NCBI RefSeq assembly: GCF_036174265.1 | Contig: NZ_CP108055.1 | Coordinates: forward strand, 5,456,001 to 5,520,000 | Reading direction: 5' to 3' | Origin: Streptomyces sp. NBC_00285 | Lineage (GTDB): Bacteria > Actinomycetota > Actinomycetes > Streptomycetales > Streptomycetaceae | DNA length: 64,000 nucleotides | Shown here: in pieces, positions 52,967 through 61,335 of the stretch | Position numbering within the stretch: position 1 is the stretch's first letter | Layout of the letters: each line of letters starts with the position of its first letter | Program-made: the position numbers and the translations under genes | The notes under the pieces: generated by a model | Told to the model about the DNA's origin: nothing | The model's database searches: none | Seen by the model: the letters and a program-made list of their open reading frames with translations, nothing else

Positions 52967-54654
52967 GCGTCCCGGCGAACCTCGACCACGCGGAACCGGT
53001 TGGCGACGAACGCGCCGTCGCACAGTGCGGCGTTCGCCGCAGGGTTGCCGCCCGACCCGTGGAAGTCGGAGAACGCGGCTGTCTGGTTGACGTACACGCC
53101 GCCGACGAGGTTCAGCGACAACTGGGCCGCCTCCTCCAGACAGACCTCCTGGACGGCCTGCTCGACCTCGTCGTCCGTGGTGTAGGCGCCGACCGTCATG
53201 GCGCCCTTCTCGCGGACCGTGCGCCGCAGCAGTTCCACCGCGTCGGCCGCCGAGTCGACCGCGACGGCGAAGGAGACCGGTCCGAAGCACTCGCTCATGT
53301 AGGCGGCCTCGTCGTCCGGCTTGGCGCCGTCCAGCTTGACGACGACGGGCGTACGGACGACCGCGTCCGGGAACTCGGGGTTGCGGATCTCCCGCGATGC
53401 GAGGGCGACTTCACCGAGCCCCGACGCCGCCTCCAGACGGGACTTCACGTCGGGGTTCACGATCGCGCCCAGCAGCCCGTTCGCGCGCGCGTCGTCGCCG
53501 AGGAGACCGTCGACCGCGCGGGCAAGGTCGGCGACCACCTCGTCGAAGGTCTTGGGGCCCTCGTCGGTGCGGATGCCGTCCCGGGGGATCAGCAGGTTCT
53601 GCGGGGTCGTGCACATCTGGCCGCTGTACAGCGACAGCGAGAAGGCGAGGTTGGCGAGCATCCCCTTGTAGTCGCCGGCCGACTCCACGACCACCGTGTT
53701 GACGCCGGCCTTCTCGGTGTAGACCTGCGCCTGGCGGGCGTTGGCCTCCAGCCAGTCGCCGAACGCCGTCGAGCCCGTGTAGTCGATGATCCGGATCTCC
53801 GGGCGCGTGGCCAGGGTCTTCGCGATGCCCTCGCCGGGGCGCTCGGCGGCGAGCGCGACCAGGTTCGGGTCGAAGCCGGTCTCGCTCAGCACGTCCCGCG
53901 CGACCTGGACCGTGAGCGCGAGCGGCAGCACCGCGCGCGGGTGCGGCTTCACCAGCACGGCGTTGCCGGTGGCGAGGGAGGCGAACAGGCCCGGGTAGCC
54001 GTTCCACGTCGGGAAGGTGTTGCAGCCGATGACCAGGCCGATCCCGCGTGGGACCGGCGTGAACTGCTTGGTGAGCGCGAGCGGGTCGCGCTTGCCCTGC
54101 GGCTTGGTCCACTCCGCGGTGTCGGGCGTGCGGACCTGCTCCACGTACGCGTACGCCACCGCTTCCAGGCCGCGGTCCTGCGCGTGCGGGCCGCCCGCCT
54201 GGAACGCCATCATGAAGGCCTGGCCGCTGGTGTGCATGACCGCGTGCGCGAACTCGTGGGTCCGGTCGCTGATCCGCGCCAGGATCTCCAGACAGACCAT
54301 CGCGCGGATCTCCGCGCCCGCGTCCCGCCAGGCCCTCTGGCCCGCCTTCATCGCGGGCAGCAGCACGTCGACGTCCGCGTGCGGGTACTCGATACCCAGT
54401 TCGATGCCGTACGGCGAGACCTCGCCGCCGACGAAGTCGTCCGTGCCGGGCTGGCCGAGGTCGAGGCGGGTGCCCAGGAGGGCGTCGAAGGCGGCCTTGC
54501 CCGCCGCCATGTCGAGGCTGCCGTTCTCGCCGTAGGCCTTGGGGTGCTCGGGATGGGGGGACCAGTACGCGCGTGTGCGGATCGCTTCGAGCGCCTGGTC
54601 GAGGGTGGGCCGGTGCTTGGCGATCAGCTGGTGGGCGGTCGGTTCGGCGGCCAT
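52963..54654 (-). CDS. paaN: phenylacetic acid degradation protein PaaN (aldehyde dehydrogenase)
   Basis: A 563-residue ALDH-superfamily protein of the PaaN family, taken to process the ring-opened aldehyde intermediate. Motifs: PRGIGLVIGCNTFPTWNGY, PHPRAVLPLALT, DYTGSTAFGDWLE and the catalytic Cys region SLYSGQMCTTPQNLLI. Unlike E. coli PaaZ it has no fused hydratase (MaoC) domain. Its end overlaps the converging methyltransferase gene by 4 nt. ATG 54654; the shared operator lies 91 nt upstream. Confidence 0.93.
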   Translation of the reverse strand: MAAEPTAHQLIAKHRPTLDQALEAIRTRAYWSPHPEHPKAYGENGSLDMAAGKAAFDALLGTRLDLGQPGTDDFVGGEVSPYGIELGIEYPHADVDVLLPAMKAGQRAWRDAGAEIRAMVCLEILARISDRTHEFAHAVMHTSGQAFMMAFQAGGPHAQDRGLEAVAYAYVEQVRTPDTAEWTKPQGKRDPLALTKQFTPVPRGIGLVIGCNTFPTWNGYPGLFASLATGNAVLVKPHPRAVLPLALTVQVARDVLSETGFDPNLVALAAERPGEGIAKTLATRPEIRIIDYTGSTAFGDWLEANARQAQVYTEKAGVNTVVVESAGDYKGMLANLAFSLSLYSGQMCTTPQNLLIPRDGIRTDEGPKTFDEVVADLARAVDGLLGDDARANGLLGAIVNPDVKSRLEAASGLGEVALASREIRNPEFPDAVVRTPVVVKLDGAKPDDEAAYMSECFGPVSFAVAVDSAADAVELLRRTVREKGAMTVGAYTTDDEVEQAVQEVCLEEAAQLSLNLVGGVYVNQTAAFSDFHGSGGNPAANAALCDGAFVANRFRVVEVRRDA

Positions 54655-54744
54655 GCGGGACCAACTCCTCGTCTTTCGAACTCTTCGTCGAGCTCATGAC
54701 CTGGGCAGAAACATGGGCAGGAACAGCCACTCAGGGTTAGAGTA

Positions 54745-54758
54745 ACCGAACGATCGGT
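54745..54758. promoter_or_regulatory. TetR-type operator between paaN and paaH
   Basis: ACCGAACGATCGGT, a near-perfect palindrome, lies in the 160-nt divergent gap, 57 nt before paaH and 91 nt before paaN. It is identical to the site before paaA. A TGTGGAAAA sequence (54783-54791), a weak DnaA-box match, is close by. Confidence 0.7.
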
Positions 54759-54814
54759 CGGGATAAGGGGGTCCGCCGCATCTGTGGAAAACGTCGTGCG
54801 GGAGGATCGCGCAC

Positions 54815-56332
54815 ATGACAGCACTCGACCTAAGCAGCCCCGTGGCCGTTGTCGGCACCGGCACCATGGGCCAGGGCATCGCCCAGGTCGCGCTGGTCGC
54901 CGGTCACCGCGTGCGGCTGTACGACGCCGTGCCCGGTCGCGCGCAGGAGGCGGCCGACGCGATCGGCGCCCGGCTGGACCGGCTCGTCGAGAAGGACCGG
55001 CTCACCGCGTCGGACCGGGACGCGGCGCGCACCCGCCTCGTGCCCGCCGGGCACCTCACCGACCTCGCGGACTGCGCCCTGGTCGTCGAGGCCGTCCTGG
55101 AGCGGCTGGACGTCAAACAGCAGCTGTTCCGTGAGCTGGAGGACGTCGTCGACGAGGACTGCCTGCTCGCCACCAACACCTCCTCCCTGTCGGTGACCGC
55201 CGTCGCCGGCGCCGTGCGCAACCCGGGCCGTGTCGTCGGCCTGCACTTCTTCAACCCGGCGCCGCTGCTGCCGCTGGTCGAGGTGGTCTCCGGGTTCGCC
55301 ACCGACGTCTCGTCGGCCACGCGCGCGTACGAGATGGCACGTGCGTGGGGCAAGACGCCGGTCGCCTGCGCCGACACCCCCGGCTTCATCGTCAACCGCA
55401 TCGCGCGGCCGTTCTACGCCGAGGCCTTCGCGGTCCACGAGACCCAGGGCGCCGAGCCCGCCACCATCGACGCCGTGCTGCGCGAGTCCGGCGGGTTCAA
55501 GATGGGCGCGTTCGAACTGACCGACCTGATCGGCCAGGACGTCAACGAGTCCGTCACGCACTCCGTGTGGCGGGCCTTCTTCCAGGACGTGCGCTTCGCG
55601 CCCTCGCTCGCCCAGCAGCGCCTGGTCGAGTCGGGCCGGCTGGGCCGCAAGAGCGGGCAGGGCTGGTACGACTACACGGACGGCGCCGAGCGCGACGAGC
55701 CGCACACCGCGGAGCGGGCCCAGCCGCCCGCGTACGTCGTCGCCGAGGGTGACCTGGGCCCCGCGTCCGAACTGCTCGCTCTGATCCGCGAGGCGGGCAT
55801 CCAGGTCCGCGAGGAGGAGGAGGACCACGGCACCCGTCTGGTCATGCCGAGCGGCGGCCAGCTCGCGCTCGCCGACGGGCAGACCTCGGTGGAGTTCCGG
55901 GACGTCGTCTACTTCGACCTCGCGCTGGACTACCGCAGGGCCACCCGCCTCGCGCTGTCCGCCTCCCAGGACACCTCGCAGCAGACCCTCGGTGAGGCCA
56001 TCGGGCTGTTCCAGGCGCTCGGCAAGGACGTCAGCGTCATCGGTGACGTCCCCGGCATGATCGTCGCCCGTACGGTCGCCCGGATCGTCGACCTCGCGCA
56101 CGACGCGGTGGCCAAGGGCGTGGCCACCGAGGAGGACATCGACACCGCGATGCGGCTCGGGGTGAACTACCCCCTGGGCCCGTTCGAGTGGAGCCGCAGG
56201 CTCGGCCGCAACTGGGCCTACGCACTCCTGGACGACCTGCACATGCGCGACCCCTCCGGGCGGTACGCGCCGTCGCTCGCGCTGTACCGCCACGCGTACG
56301 CCTCCGACAAGCGGGAGGGCAGCACCTCATGA
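54815..56332 (+). CDS. paaH: 3-hydroxyacyl-CoA dehydrogenase, PaaH-like, with extra C-terminal domain
   Basis: A 505-residue NAD-dependent enzyme that oxidises 3-hydroxyadipyl-CoA in phenylacetate breakdown. N-terminal Rossmann domain (VVGTGTMGQGIAQVALVAGH), catalytic HFFNPAPLLPLVEVV (His with the downstream Glu), TPGFIVNRIARPF, then two 3HCDH C-terminal-type domains, the second with DVPGMIVARTVARIVDLAHDAV (about residues 400-500). ATG 54815. The downstream regulator gene overlaps by 4 nt. The paa context and the shared operator support the role over plain beta-oxidation. Confidence 0.9.
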   Translation: MTALDLSSPVAVVGTGTMGQGIAQVALVAGHRVRLYDAVPGRAQEAADAIGARLDRLVEKDRLTASDRDAARTRLVPAGHLTDLADCALVVEAVLERLDVKQQLFRELEDVVDEDCLLATNTSSLSVTAVAGAVRNPGRVVGLHFFNPAPLLPLVEVVSGFATDVSSATRAYEMARAWGKTPVACADTPGFIVNRIARPFYAEAFAVHETQGAEPATIDAVLRESGGFKMGAFELTDLIGQDVNESVTHSVWRAFFQDVRFAPSLAQQRLVESGRLGRKSGQGWYDYTDGAERDEPHTAERAQPPAYVVAEGDLGPASELLALIREAGIQVREEEEDHGTRLVMPSGGQLALADGQTSVEFRDVVYFDLALDYRRATRLALSASQDTSQQTLGEAIGLFQALGKDVSVIGDVPGMIVARTVARIVDLAHDAVAKGVATEEDIDTAMRLGVNYPLGPFEWSRRLGRNWAYALLDDLHMRDPSGRYAPSLALYRHAYASDKREGSTS

Positions 56333-56919
56333 CGACCGCCAAGCGCGACACGTACACCCCGGACACGCTGCTGTCCGTCGCCGTCCAGGTCTTCAACGAG
56401 CGCGGTTACGACGGCACGTCCATGGAGCACCTCTCCAAGGCGGCCGGCATCTCCAAGTCGTCGATCTACCACCATGTCTCCGGCAAGGAGGAGCTGCTGC
56501 GCCGGGCGGTCAGCCGGGCCCTCGACGGCCTCTTCGGGATCCTCGACGAGGAGCACGCGCGCGTGGGGCGTGCCTCCGAGCGCCTGCAGTACGTCGTGCG
56601 GCGCATGGTCGAGGTACTGATCGCCGAACTGCCGTACGTGACGCTGCTGCTGCGGGTACGCGGCAACACCGACACGGAGCGCTGGGCCCTGGAGCGGCGC
56701 CGCGACTTCGACCACCGGGTCGCCGAGCTGCTGAAGGCGGCGGCCGCGGACGGGGACGTGCGCGGTGACGTGGAGGTACGGCTCGCGACCCGGCTGATGT
56801 TCGGCATGATCAACTCCGTCGTGGAGTGGTACCGGCCGGACGGACGGGGCGGGAGCGAGCGTGAAGTGACGGACGCGGTCGCGCAGTTGGTCTTCGAAGG
56901 GCTGCGAAACGCGTCCTGA
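56329..56919 (+). CDS. TetR-family regulator of the paa genes (PaaR-like)
   Basis: A 196-residue regulator. HTH near residues 30-52 (SMEHLSKAAGISKSSIYHHVSGKEELLRR) and a C-terminal ligand-binding domain of the TetR fold (SERLQYVVRRMVEVLIAELP). Proteins of this kind respond to acyl-CoA or phenylacetyl-CoA ligands. It shares an operon with paaH and is the best candidate to bind the ACCGAACGATCGGT sites. The symbol paaR is likely but the ligand is not shown. Confidence 0.88.
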   Translation: MTTAKRDTYTPDTLLSVAVQVFNERGYDGTSMEHLSKAAGISKSSIYHHVSGKEELLRRAVSRALDGLFGILDEEHARVGRASERLQYVVRRMVEVLIAELPYVTLLLRVRGNTDTERWALERRRDFDHRVAELLKAAAADGDVRGDVEVRLATRLMFGMINSVVEWYRPDGRGGSEREVTDAVAQLVFEGLRNAS

Positions 56920-56921
56920 AG

Positions 56922-57422
56922 TCAGCCCTGCGGCTCCAGGTCCTCCTCCTCGAAGACCAGCAGGGTGCGGGTGCTGAGGACCTCGGGGATCGCCTGGAGG
57001 CGGGTGAGGACCAGTTCGCGCAGGGACCTGTTGTCCGGGGTGTGGACGAGGAGCAGCACGTCGAAGTCCCCGCCCACCAGGGCGATGTGGGAGGCCCCGG
57101 GCAGCTGCCTGAGCTGCTCGCGGACCGTGCGCCAGGAGTTCTGGACGATCTTCAGGGTGACGTAGGCCGAGGTGCCCTGTCCCGCGCGTTCGTGGTTGAC
57201 GCGGGCCCCGAAACCGCGGATGACGCCGTCCTCGACGAGGCGGTTGATGCGCGCGTAGGCGTTGGCGCGGGAGACGTGGACCCGTTCGGCGACCGACCTT
57301 ATCGACGCGCGGCCGTCCGCCTGGAGCATCTGGAGGATGTCCTGATCGATGGCGTCGAGAGGACGCGGGGGCTGGAGCGGGGTGCCGCCCTCCGGGCCGT
57401 CGGCCATTTGTTCAGGTGCCAT
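56922..57422 (-). CDS. bkdR: Lrp/AsnC-family regulator BkdR
   Basis: A 166-residue regulator. N-terminal HTH (DAIDQDILQMLQADGRASIR, VAERVHVSRANAYARINRL) and C-terminal RAM ligand domain (YVTLKIVQNSWRTVREQL, HIALVGGDFDVLLLVHTPD). In S. coelicolor the equivalent divergent regulator controls the bkd operon. ATG 57422 is chosen for GGAGG 8 nt before it; the upstream ATG at 57443 lies inside an inverted repeat. Confidence 0.92.
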   Translation of the reverse strand: MAPEQMADGPEGGTPLQPPRPLDAIDQDILQMLQADGRASIRSVAERVHVSRANAYARINRLVEDGVIRGFGARVNHERAGQGTSAYVTLKIVQNSWRTVREQLRQLPGASHIALVGGDFDVLLLVHTPDNRSLRELVLTRLQAIPEVLSTRTLLVFEEEDLEPQG

Positions 57423-57441
57423 GTCCCCCCGCCTCCCTACC

Positions 57442-57460
57442 ATGGACGTACTGCGTCCAT
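57442..57460. promoter_or_regulatory. inverted repeat ATGGACG-N5-CGTCCAT
   Basis: A perfect 7-bp inverted repeat 20 nt before the bkdR start, in the divergent promoter region. A plausible Lrp-type binding site; inference. Confidence 0.5.
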
Positions 57461-57496
57461 CTCAGGCTGTGGAGAACCGTTTGTCCACAGCCTGAG
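57461..57496. promoter_or_regulatory. 13-bp perfect inverted repeat with DnaA box
   Basis: CTCAGGCTGTGGA (57461-57473), 10-nt spacer, TCCACAGCCTGAG (57484-57496). The right arm includes a DnaA box TTGTCCACA (57481-57489). It abuts the preceding inverted repeat. Confidence 0.55.
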
Positions 57497-57523
57497 GGGG
57501 CCTGTAGCCAAAATGTGCCGACG

Positions 57524-57537
57524 ACCGAACAATCGGT
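57524..57537 (+). promoter_or_regulatory. TetR-type operator upstream of bkdA
   Basis: ACCGAACAATCGGT differs from the paa operator ACCGAACGATCGGT at one base. It lies 60 nt before bkdA. Confidence 0.55.
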
Positions 57538-57597
57538 AGGTGAGGCGCCTCACAGCCGTGCTGCGCCCGAAGCCGTCTCCCACGAGGAGGTGCCGTC

Positions 57598-58728
57598 ATG
57601 ACGGTCATGGAGCAGCGGGGCGCGTACCGGCCATCACCGCCGCCCGCCTGGCAGCCCCGCACGGACCCCGTGCCGCTGCTGCCCGACGCCGAGCCGTACC
57701 GGGTCCTCGGCACCGACGCGGCCGGTGAGGCCGATCCGGCCCTCCTGCGCCGCCTGCACGCCGAACTGGTCCGCGGTCGCCGCTACAACACGCAGGCCAC
57801 CGCCCTCACCAAGCAGGGCCGTCTCGCGGTCTACCCCTCCAGCACCGGCCAGGAGGCCTGCGAGGTTGCCGCCGCGCTCGCCCTGCAGGACCGCGACTGG
57901 CTCTTTCCCAGCTACCGGGACACCCTCGCCGCCGTCGCCCGAGGCCTCGACCCCGTCCAGGCCCTCACCCTCCTGCGCGGCGACTGGCACACCGGCTACG
58001 ACCCGCGCGAGCACCGCGTCGCCCCCCTGTGCACCCCCCTCGCCACCCAGCTCCCGCACGCCGTGGGCCTCGCGCACGCCGCCCGCCTCAAGGGCGACGA
58101 CGTGGTCGCGCTCGCCATGGTCGGCGACGGCGGCACCAGCGAGGGCGACTTCCACGAGGCGCTGAACTTCGCCGCCGTCTGGCAGGCGCCGGTCGTCTTC
58201 CTCGTCCAGAACAACGGCTTCGCCATCTCCGTCCCGCTCGCCAAGCAGACCGCGGCCCCCTCACTGGCCCACAAGGCCGTCGGCTACGGCATGCCGGGCC
58301 GGCTGGTCGACGGCAACGACGCGGCCGCCGTGCACGAGGTCCTCACCGCCGCCGTACGGCACGCACGCGCGGGCGGCGGCCCCACCCTGGTCGAGGCGAT
58401 CACCTACCGCGTGGACGCCCACACCAACGCCGACGACGCGACCCGCTACCGCGGTGACGCCGAAGTCGAGACCTGGCGCGGGCACGACCCGATCGCCCTC
58501 CTGGAGCACGAACTGACCGAGCGCGGGCTGATCGACGAGGCCGGCATCGAGGCCGTACGCCAGGACGCCGAGGTGTTCGCCGCCGCCCTGCGCGAGCGCA
58601 TGAACCAGGACCCGGTCCTCGACCCCATGGACCTCTTCGCCCACGTCTACGCCGAGCCCACCCCGCAGCTGCGCGAGCAGCAGGCCGTGCTGCGGGCCGA
58701 GCTGGAGGCCGAGGGGGACACCCGATGA
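57598..58728 (+). CDS. bkdA: branched-chain 2-oxoacid dehydrogenase E1 alpha subunit
   Basis: A 376-residue thiamine diphosphate enzyme subunit that decarboxylates the 2-oxoacids of Val, Leu and Ile. ThDP motif GDGGTSEGDFHEALNFAAVW ending in NNGFAIS; phosphorylation-loop-like region RYRGDAEVETW. ATG 57598 with AGGAGG 8 nt upstream. First gene of bkdABC; branched-chain acyl-CoAs made here prime fatty acid and polyketide synthesis in Streptomyces. Confidence 0.95.
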   Translation: MTVMEQRGAYRPSPPPAWQPRTDPVPLLPDAEPYRVLGTDAAGEADPALLRRLHAELVRGRRYNTQATALTKQGRLAVYPSSTGQEACEVAAALALQDRDWLFPSYRDTLAAVARGLDPVQALTLLRGDWHTGYDPREHRVAPLCTPLATQLPHAVGLAHAARLKGDDVVALAMVGDGGTSEGDFHEALNFAAVWQAPVVFLVQNNGFAISVPLAKQTAAPSLAHKAVGYGMPGRLVDGNDAAAVHEVLTAAVRHARAGGGPTLVEAITYRVDAHTNADDATRYRGDAEVETWRGHDPIALLEHELTERGLIDEAGIEAVRQDAEVFAAALRERMNQDPVLDPMDLFAHVYAEPTPQLREQQAVLRAELEAEGDTR

Positions 58729-59729
58729 CCACCGTCGCCCTCAAGCCGGCCACCATGGCGCAGGCCTTCACGCGCGCGCTGCGCGACGCGATGGCGGCCG
58801 ACCCCGGCGTGCACGTCATGGGCGAGGACGTCGGCACCCTCGGCGGTGTCTTCCGGGTCACCGACGGCCTCGCCAAGGAGTTCGGCGAGGACCGCTGCAC
58901 AGACACCCCGCTCGCCGAGGCGGGCATCCTCGGCGCGGCCGTCGGTATGGCGATGTACGGGCTGCGCCCGGTCGTGGAGATGCAGTTCGACGCCTTCGCC
59001 TACCCGGCGTTCGAGCAGCTCATCAGTCATGTGGCGAAAATGCGCAACCGCACGCGCGGGGCGATGCCGCTCCCGATCACCATCCGCGTCCCCTACGGCG
59101 GCGGTATCGGCGGGGTCGAGCACCACAGCGACTCCTCCGAGGCGTACTACATGGCGACGCCCGGGCTGCATGTCGTCATGCCCGCGACCGTCGCCGACGC
59201 CTATGGCCTGCTGCGCGCGGCCATCGCCTCCGACGACCCGGTCGTCGTCCTGGAGCCCAAGCGGCTCTACTGGTCGAAGGACTCCTGGAACCCGGACGAC
59301 CCGCAAGCCGTTGAACCGATAGGCCGCGCGGTGGTGCGGCGCTCGGGCCGGAGCGCCACACTCATCACGTACGGGCCGTCCGTACCCGTGTGCCTCGAAG
59401 CCGCCGAGGCCGCGCGTGAGGAGGGCTGGGACCTCGAAGTCGTCGACCTGCGCTCGCTGGTGCCGTTCGACGACGACACGGTCGCGGCCTCGGTACGCAG
59501 GACCGGGCGGGCGGTCGTCGTGCATGAGTCGGGCGGGTTCGGCGGGCCGGGCGGGGAGATCGCGGCCCGGGTCACCGAGCGCTGCTTCCACCATCTGGAG
59601 GCGCCGGTGCTCCGCGTGGCCGGGTTCGACATTCCGTACCCGCCGCCGATGCTGGAGCGTCACCACCTGCCCGGTGTGGACCGGATCCTGGACGCCGTGG
59701 GGCGTCTTCAGTGGGAGGCGGAGAGCTGA
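58725..59729 (+). CDS. bkdB: branched-chain 2-oxoacid dehydrogenase E1 beta subunit
   Basis: A 334-residue transketolase-like subunit. Typical stretches: VHVMGEDVGTLGGVFRVTDG, GAAVGMAMYGLRPVVEMQFD, RIRVPYGGGIGGVEHHSD-like segment and RAVVVHESGGFGGPGGEIAA. ATG 58725 overlaps the bkdA stop (ATGA). Confidence 0.95.
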   Translation: MTTVALKPATMAQAFTRALRDAMAADPGVHVMGEDVGTLGGVFRVTDGLAKEFGEDRCTDTPLAEAGILGAAVGMAMYGLRPVVEMQFDAFAYPAFEQLISHVAKMRNRTRGAMPLPITIRVPYGGGIGGVEHHSDSSEAYYMATPGLHVVMPATVADAYGLLRAAIASDDPVVVLEPKRLYWSKDSWNPDDPQAVEPIGRAVVRRSGRSATLITYGPSVPVCLEAAEAAREEGWDLEVVDLRSLVPFDDDTVAASVRRTGRAVVVHESGGFGGPGGEIAARVTERCFHHLEAPVLRVAGFDIPYPPPMLERHHLPGVDRILDAVGRLQWEAES

Positions 59730-61135
59730 TGGCGCAGGTGCTCGAGTTCAGGCTGCCGGATCTCGGCGAGGGCCTGACCGGGGCGGAGATCGTCCGCTGG
59801 CTGGTCGAGGTGGGCGACGTCGTCGCGATCGACCAGCCGGTCGTCGAGGTCGAGACGGCCAAGGCGATGGTCGACGTCCCCTGTCCCTACGCAGGCGTGG
59901 TCACGGCCCGCTTCGGCGAGGAGGGCACGGAGCTTCCCGTGGGGGCGCCGCTGATCACGGTGGCGGTCGGCGCGGCGGACTCCGGCGGTCCGACGGAGGG
60001 CTCGGGGAACGTACTGGTCGGGTACGGCACCTCCGAGGCACCCGCGCGGCGGCGGAGGGTACGTCCGGCATCCGCGGCGGCCGCGGCCGTGAACGGCCGG
60101 AGCATCGCCGCCGAGTCGGTTGAGGAGCGGGGCGACGGGCCGCGGGCGGACACGGCCGGGCGGGATGCGTCCGAGGCGGGACGGGTCGACGGGTCCGGGG
60201 CGATCGCGAACGGTCGGGCCGGTGCGCCCGAGCAAGTGGTGGACGGCCCCGTTGCCGTGATCTCGCCCCTGGTGCGCCGTCTCGCACGGGAGAACGGCCT
60301 CGACCTCAAGGAGCTCACCGGAACCGGCCCCGACGGGCTGATCCTGCGGGCGGACGTCGAGTACGCCCTGCGTGCCGCCGCCGTGCAGAGGCGTCCGGCA
60401 CCCGCGCCGTCCGCCACCCCGGCGCCGGCTTCTGCGACCCCGTCCGGAGGGACCCGCATCCCCCTCAAGGGCGTCCGAGGCGCCGTGGCCGACAAGCTGT
60501 CGCGCAGTCGGAGCGAGATCCCCGACGCCACCTGCTGGGTGGACGCGGACGCGACGGAGCTGATGCGGGCCCGCGCGGCGATGAACGCCGCCGGGGGGCC
60601 GAAGATCTCCCTGCTCGCGCTGCTCGCCCGCATCTGCACCGCCGCCCTGGCCCGGTTCCCCGAGCTCAACTCCACCGTGGACATGGCGGCCAGGGAGATC
60701 GTGCGACTGGACGCCGTGCATCTCGGGTTCGCCGCGCAGACCGAACGCGGACTGGTCGTACCGGTGGTGAAGGACGCGCACGCGCGCGACGCCGAATCGT
60801 TGTCCACGGAGTTCGCCCGGCTGACCGAGGCGGCCCGCACCGGGGGCCTCACCCCCGCGGAACTCACCGGCGGCACCTTCACGTTGAACAACTACGGCGT
60901 GTTCGGTGTCGACGGTTCCACGCCGATCATCAACCACCCCGAGGCGGCCATGCTCGGCGTCGGCCGCATCGTCCCCAAGCCGTGGGTGCACGAGGGCGAG
61001 CTGGCGGTGCGCCAGGTCGTCCAGCTCTCGCTGGCCTTCGACCACCGGGTGTGCGACGGCGGCACCGCGGGCGGCTTCCTGCGGTACGTGGCGGACTGCG
61101 TCGAACAGCCCACGGTCCTGCTGCGCACGCTCTGA
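59729..61135 (+). CDS. bkdC: branched-chain 2-oxoacid dehydrogenase E2 (dihydrolipoyl acyltransferase)
   Basis: A 468-residue core subunit. Lipoyl domain (1-80) with the lipoylated Lys45 in VETAKAMVDV, an Ala/Arg-rich linker, an E1/E3-binding domain around residues 175-212 (ISPLVRRLARENGLDLKELT), a second Pro/Ala linker and the catalytic acyltransferase domain with FDHRVCDGGTAGGFL near the C-terminus, holding the active-site His and Asp. ATG 59729 overlaps the bkdB stop (TGATG). No E3 (lpd) gene is in the window; the cell must share one. Confidence 0.95.
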   Translation: MAQVLEFRLPDLGEGLTGAEIVRWLVEVGDVVAIDQPVVEVETAKAMVDVPCPYAGVVTARFGEEGTELPVGAPLITVAVGAADSGGPTEGSGNVLVGYGTSEAPARRRRVRPASAAAAAVNGRSIAAESVEERGDGPRADTAGRDASEAGRVDGSGAIANGRAGAPEQVVDGPVAVISPLVRRLARENGLDLKELTGTGPDGLILRADVEYALRAAAVQRRPAPAPSATPAPASATPSGGTRIPLKGVRGAVADKLSRSRSEIPDATCWVDADATELMRARAAMNAAGGPKISLLALLARICTAALARFPELNSTVDMAAREIVRLDAVHLGFAAQTERGLVVPVVKDAHARDAESLSTEFARLTEAARTGGLTPAELTGGTFTLNNYGVFGVDGSTPIINHPEAAMLGVGRIVPKPWVHEGELAVRQVVQLSLAFDHRVCDGGTAGGFLRYVADCVEQPTVLLRTL

Positions 61136-61324
61136 TCACGGCGCCGCCCGCAGACCACCCCTGCGATCGCGGCGCCCTCCGCCTACGCCCTCGCGGCGCC
61201 GCAGTCCCGCGCCGCCCGCGGACCGCTGCCTGCGCTCGCGGCGCCCTGCACAGACGGCACCCGTGATCGCGCCGACTCTGATCGCGGCGCCGCCCGCACG
61301 TTCCCTGTGATCGCGGTGGCACCC
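61133..61324. repeat. repeats of GATCGCGGCGCC
   Basis: The 200-nt gap between bkdC and mobA is filled by copies of a motif based on GATCGCGGCGCC. Two 20-nt copies differ at one base: 61133-61152 and 61279-61298. Shorter ones are at 61165-61176, 61190-61200, 61235-61246 and 61307-61318. Confidence 0.75.
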
Positions 61325-61335
61325 ATACTCAGGGG

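Noticed and set aside
61136..61335. Riboswitch for molybdenum cofactor before mobA
   Set aside because: The gap is made of short GATCGCGGCGCC repeats; no conserved Moco-riboswitch core is visible.
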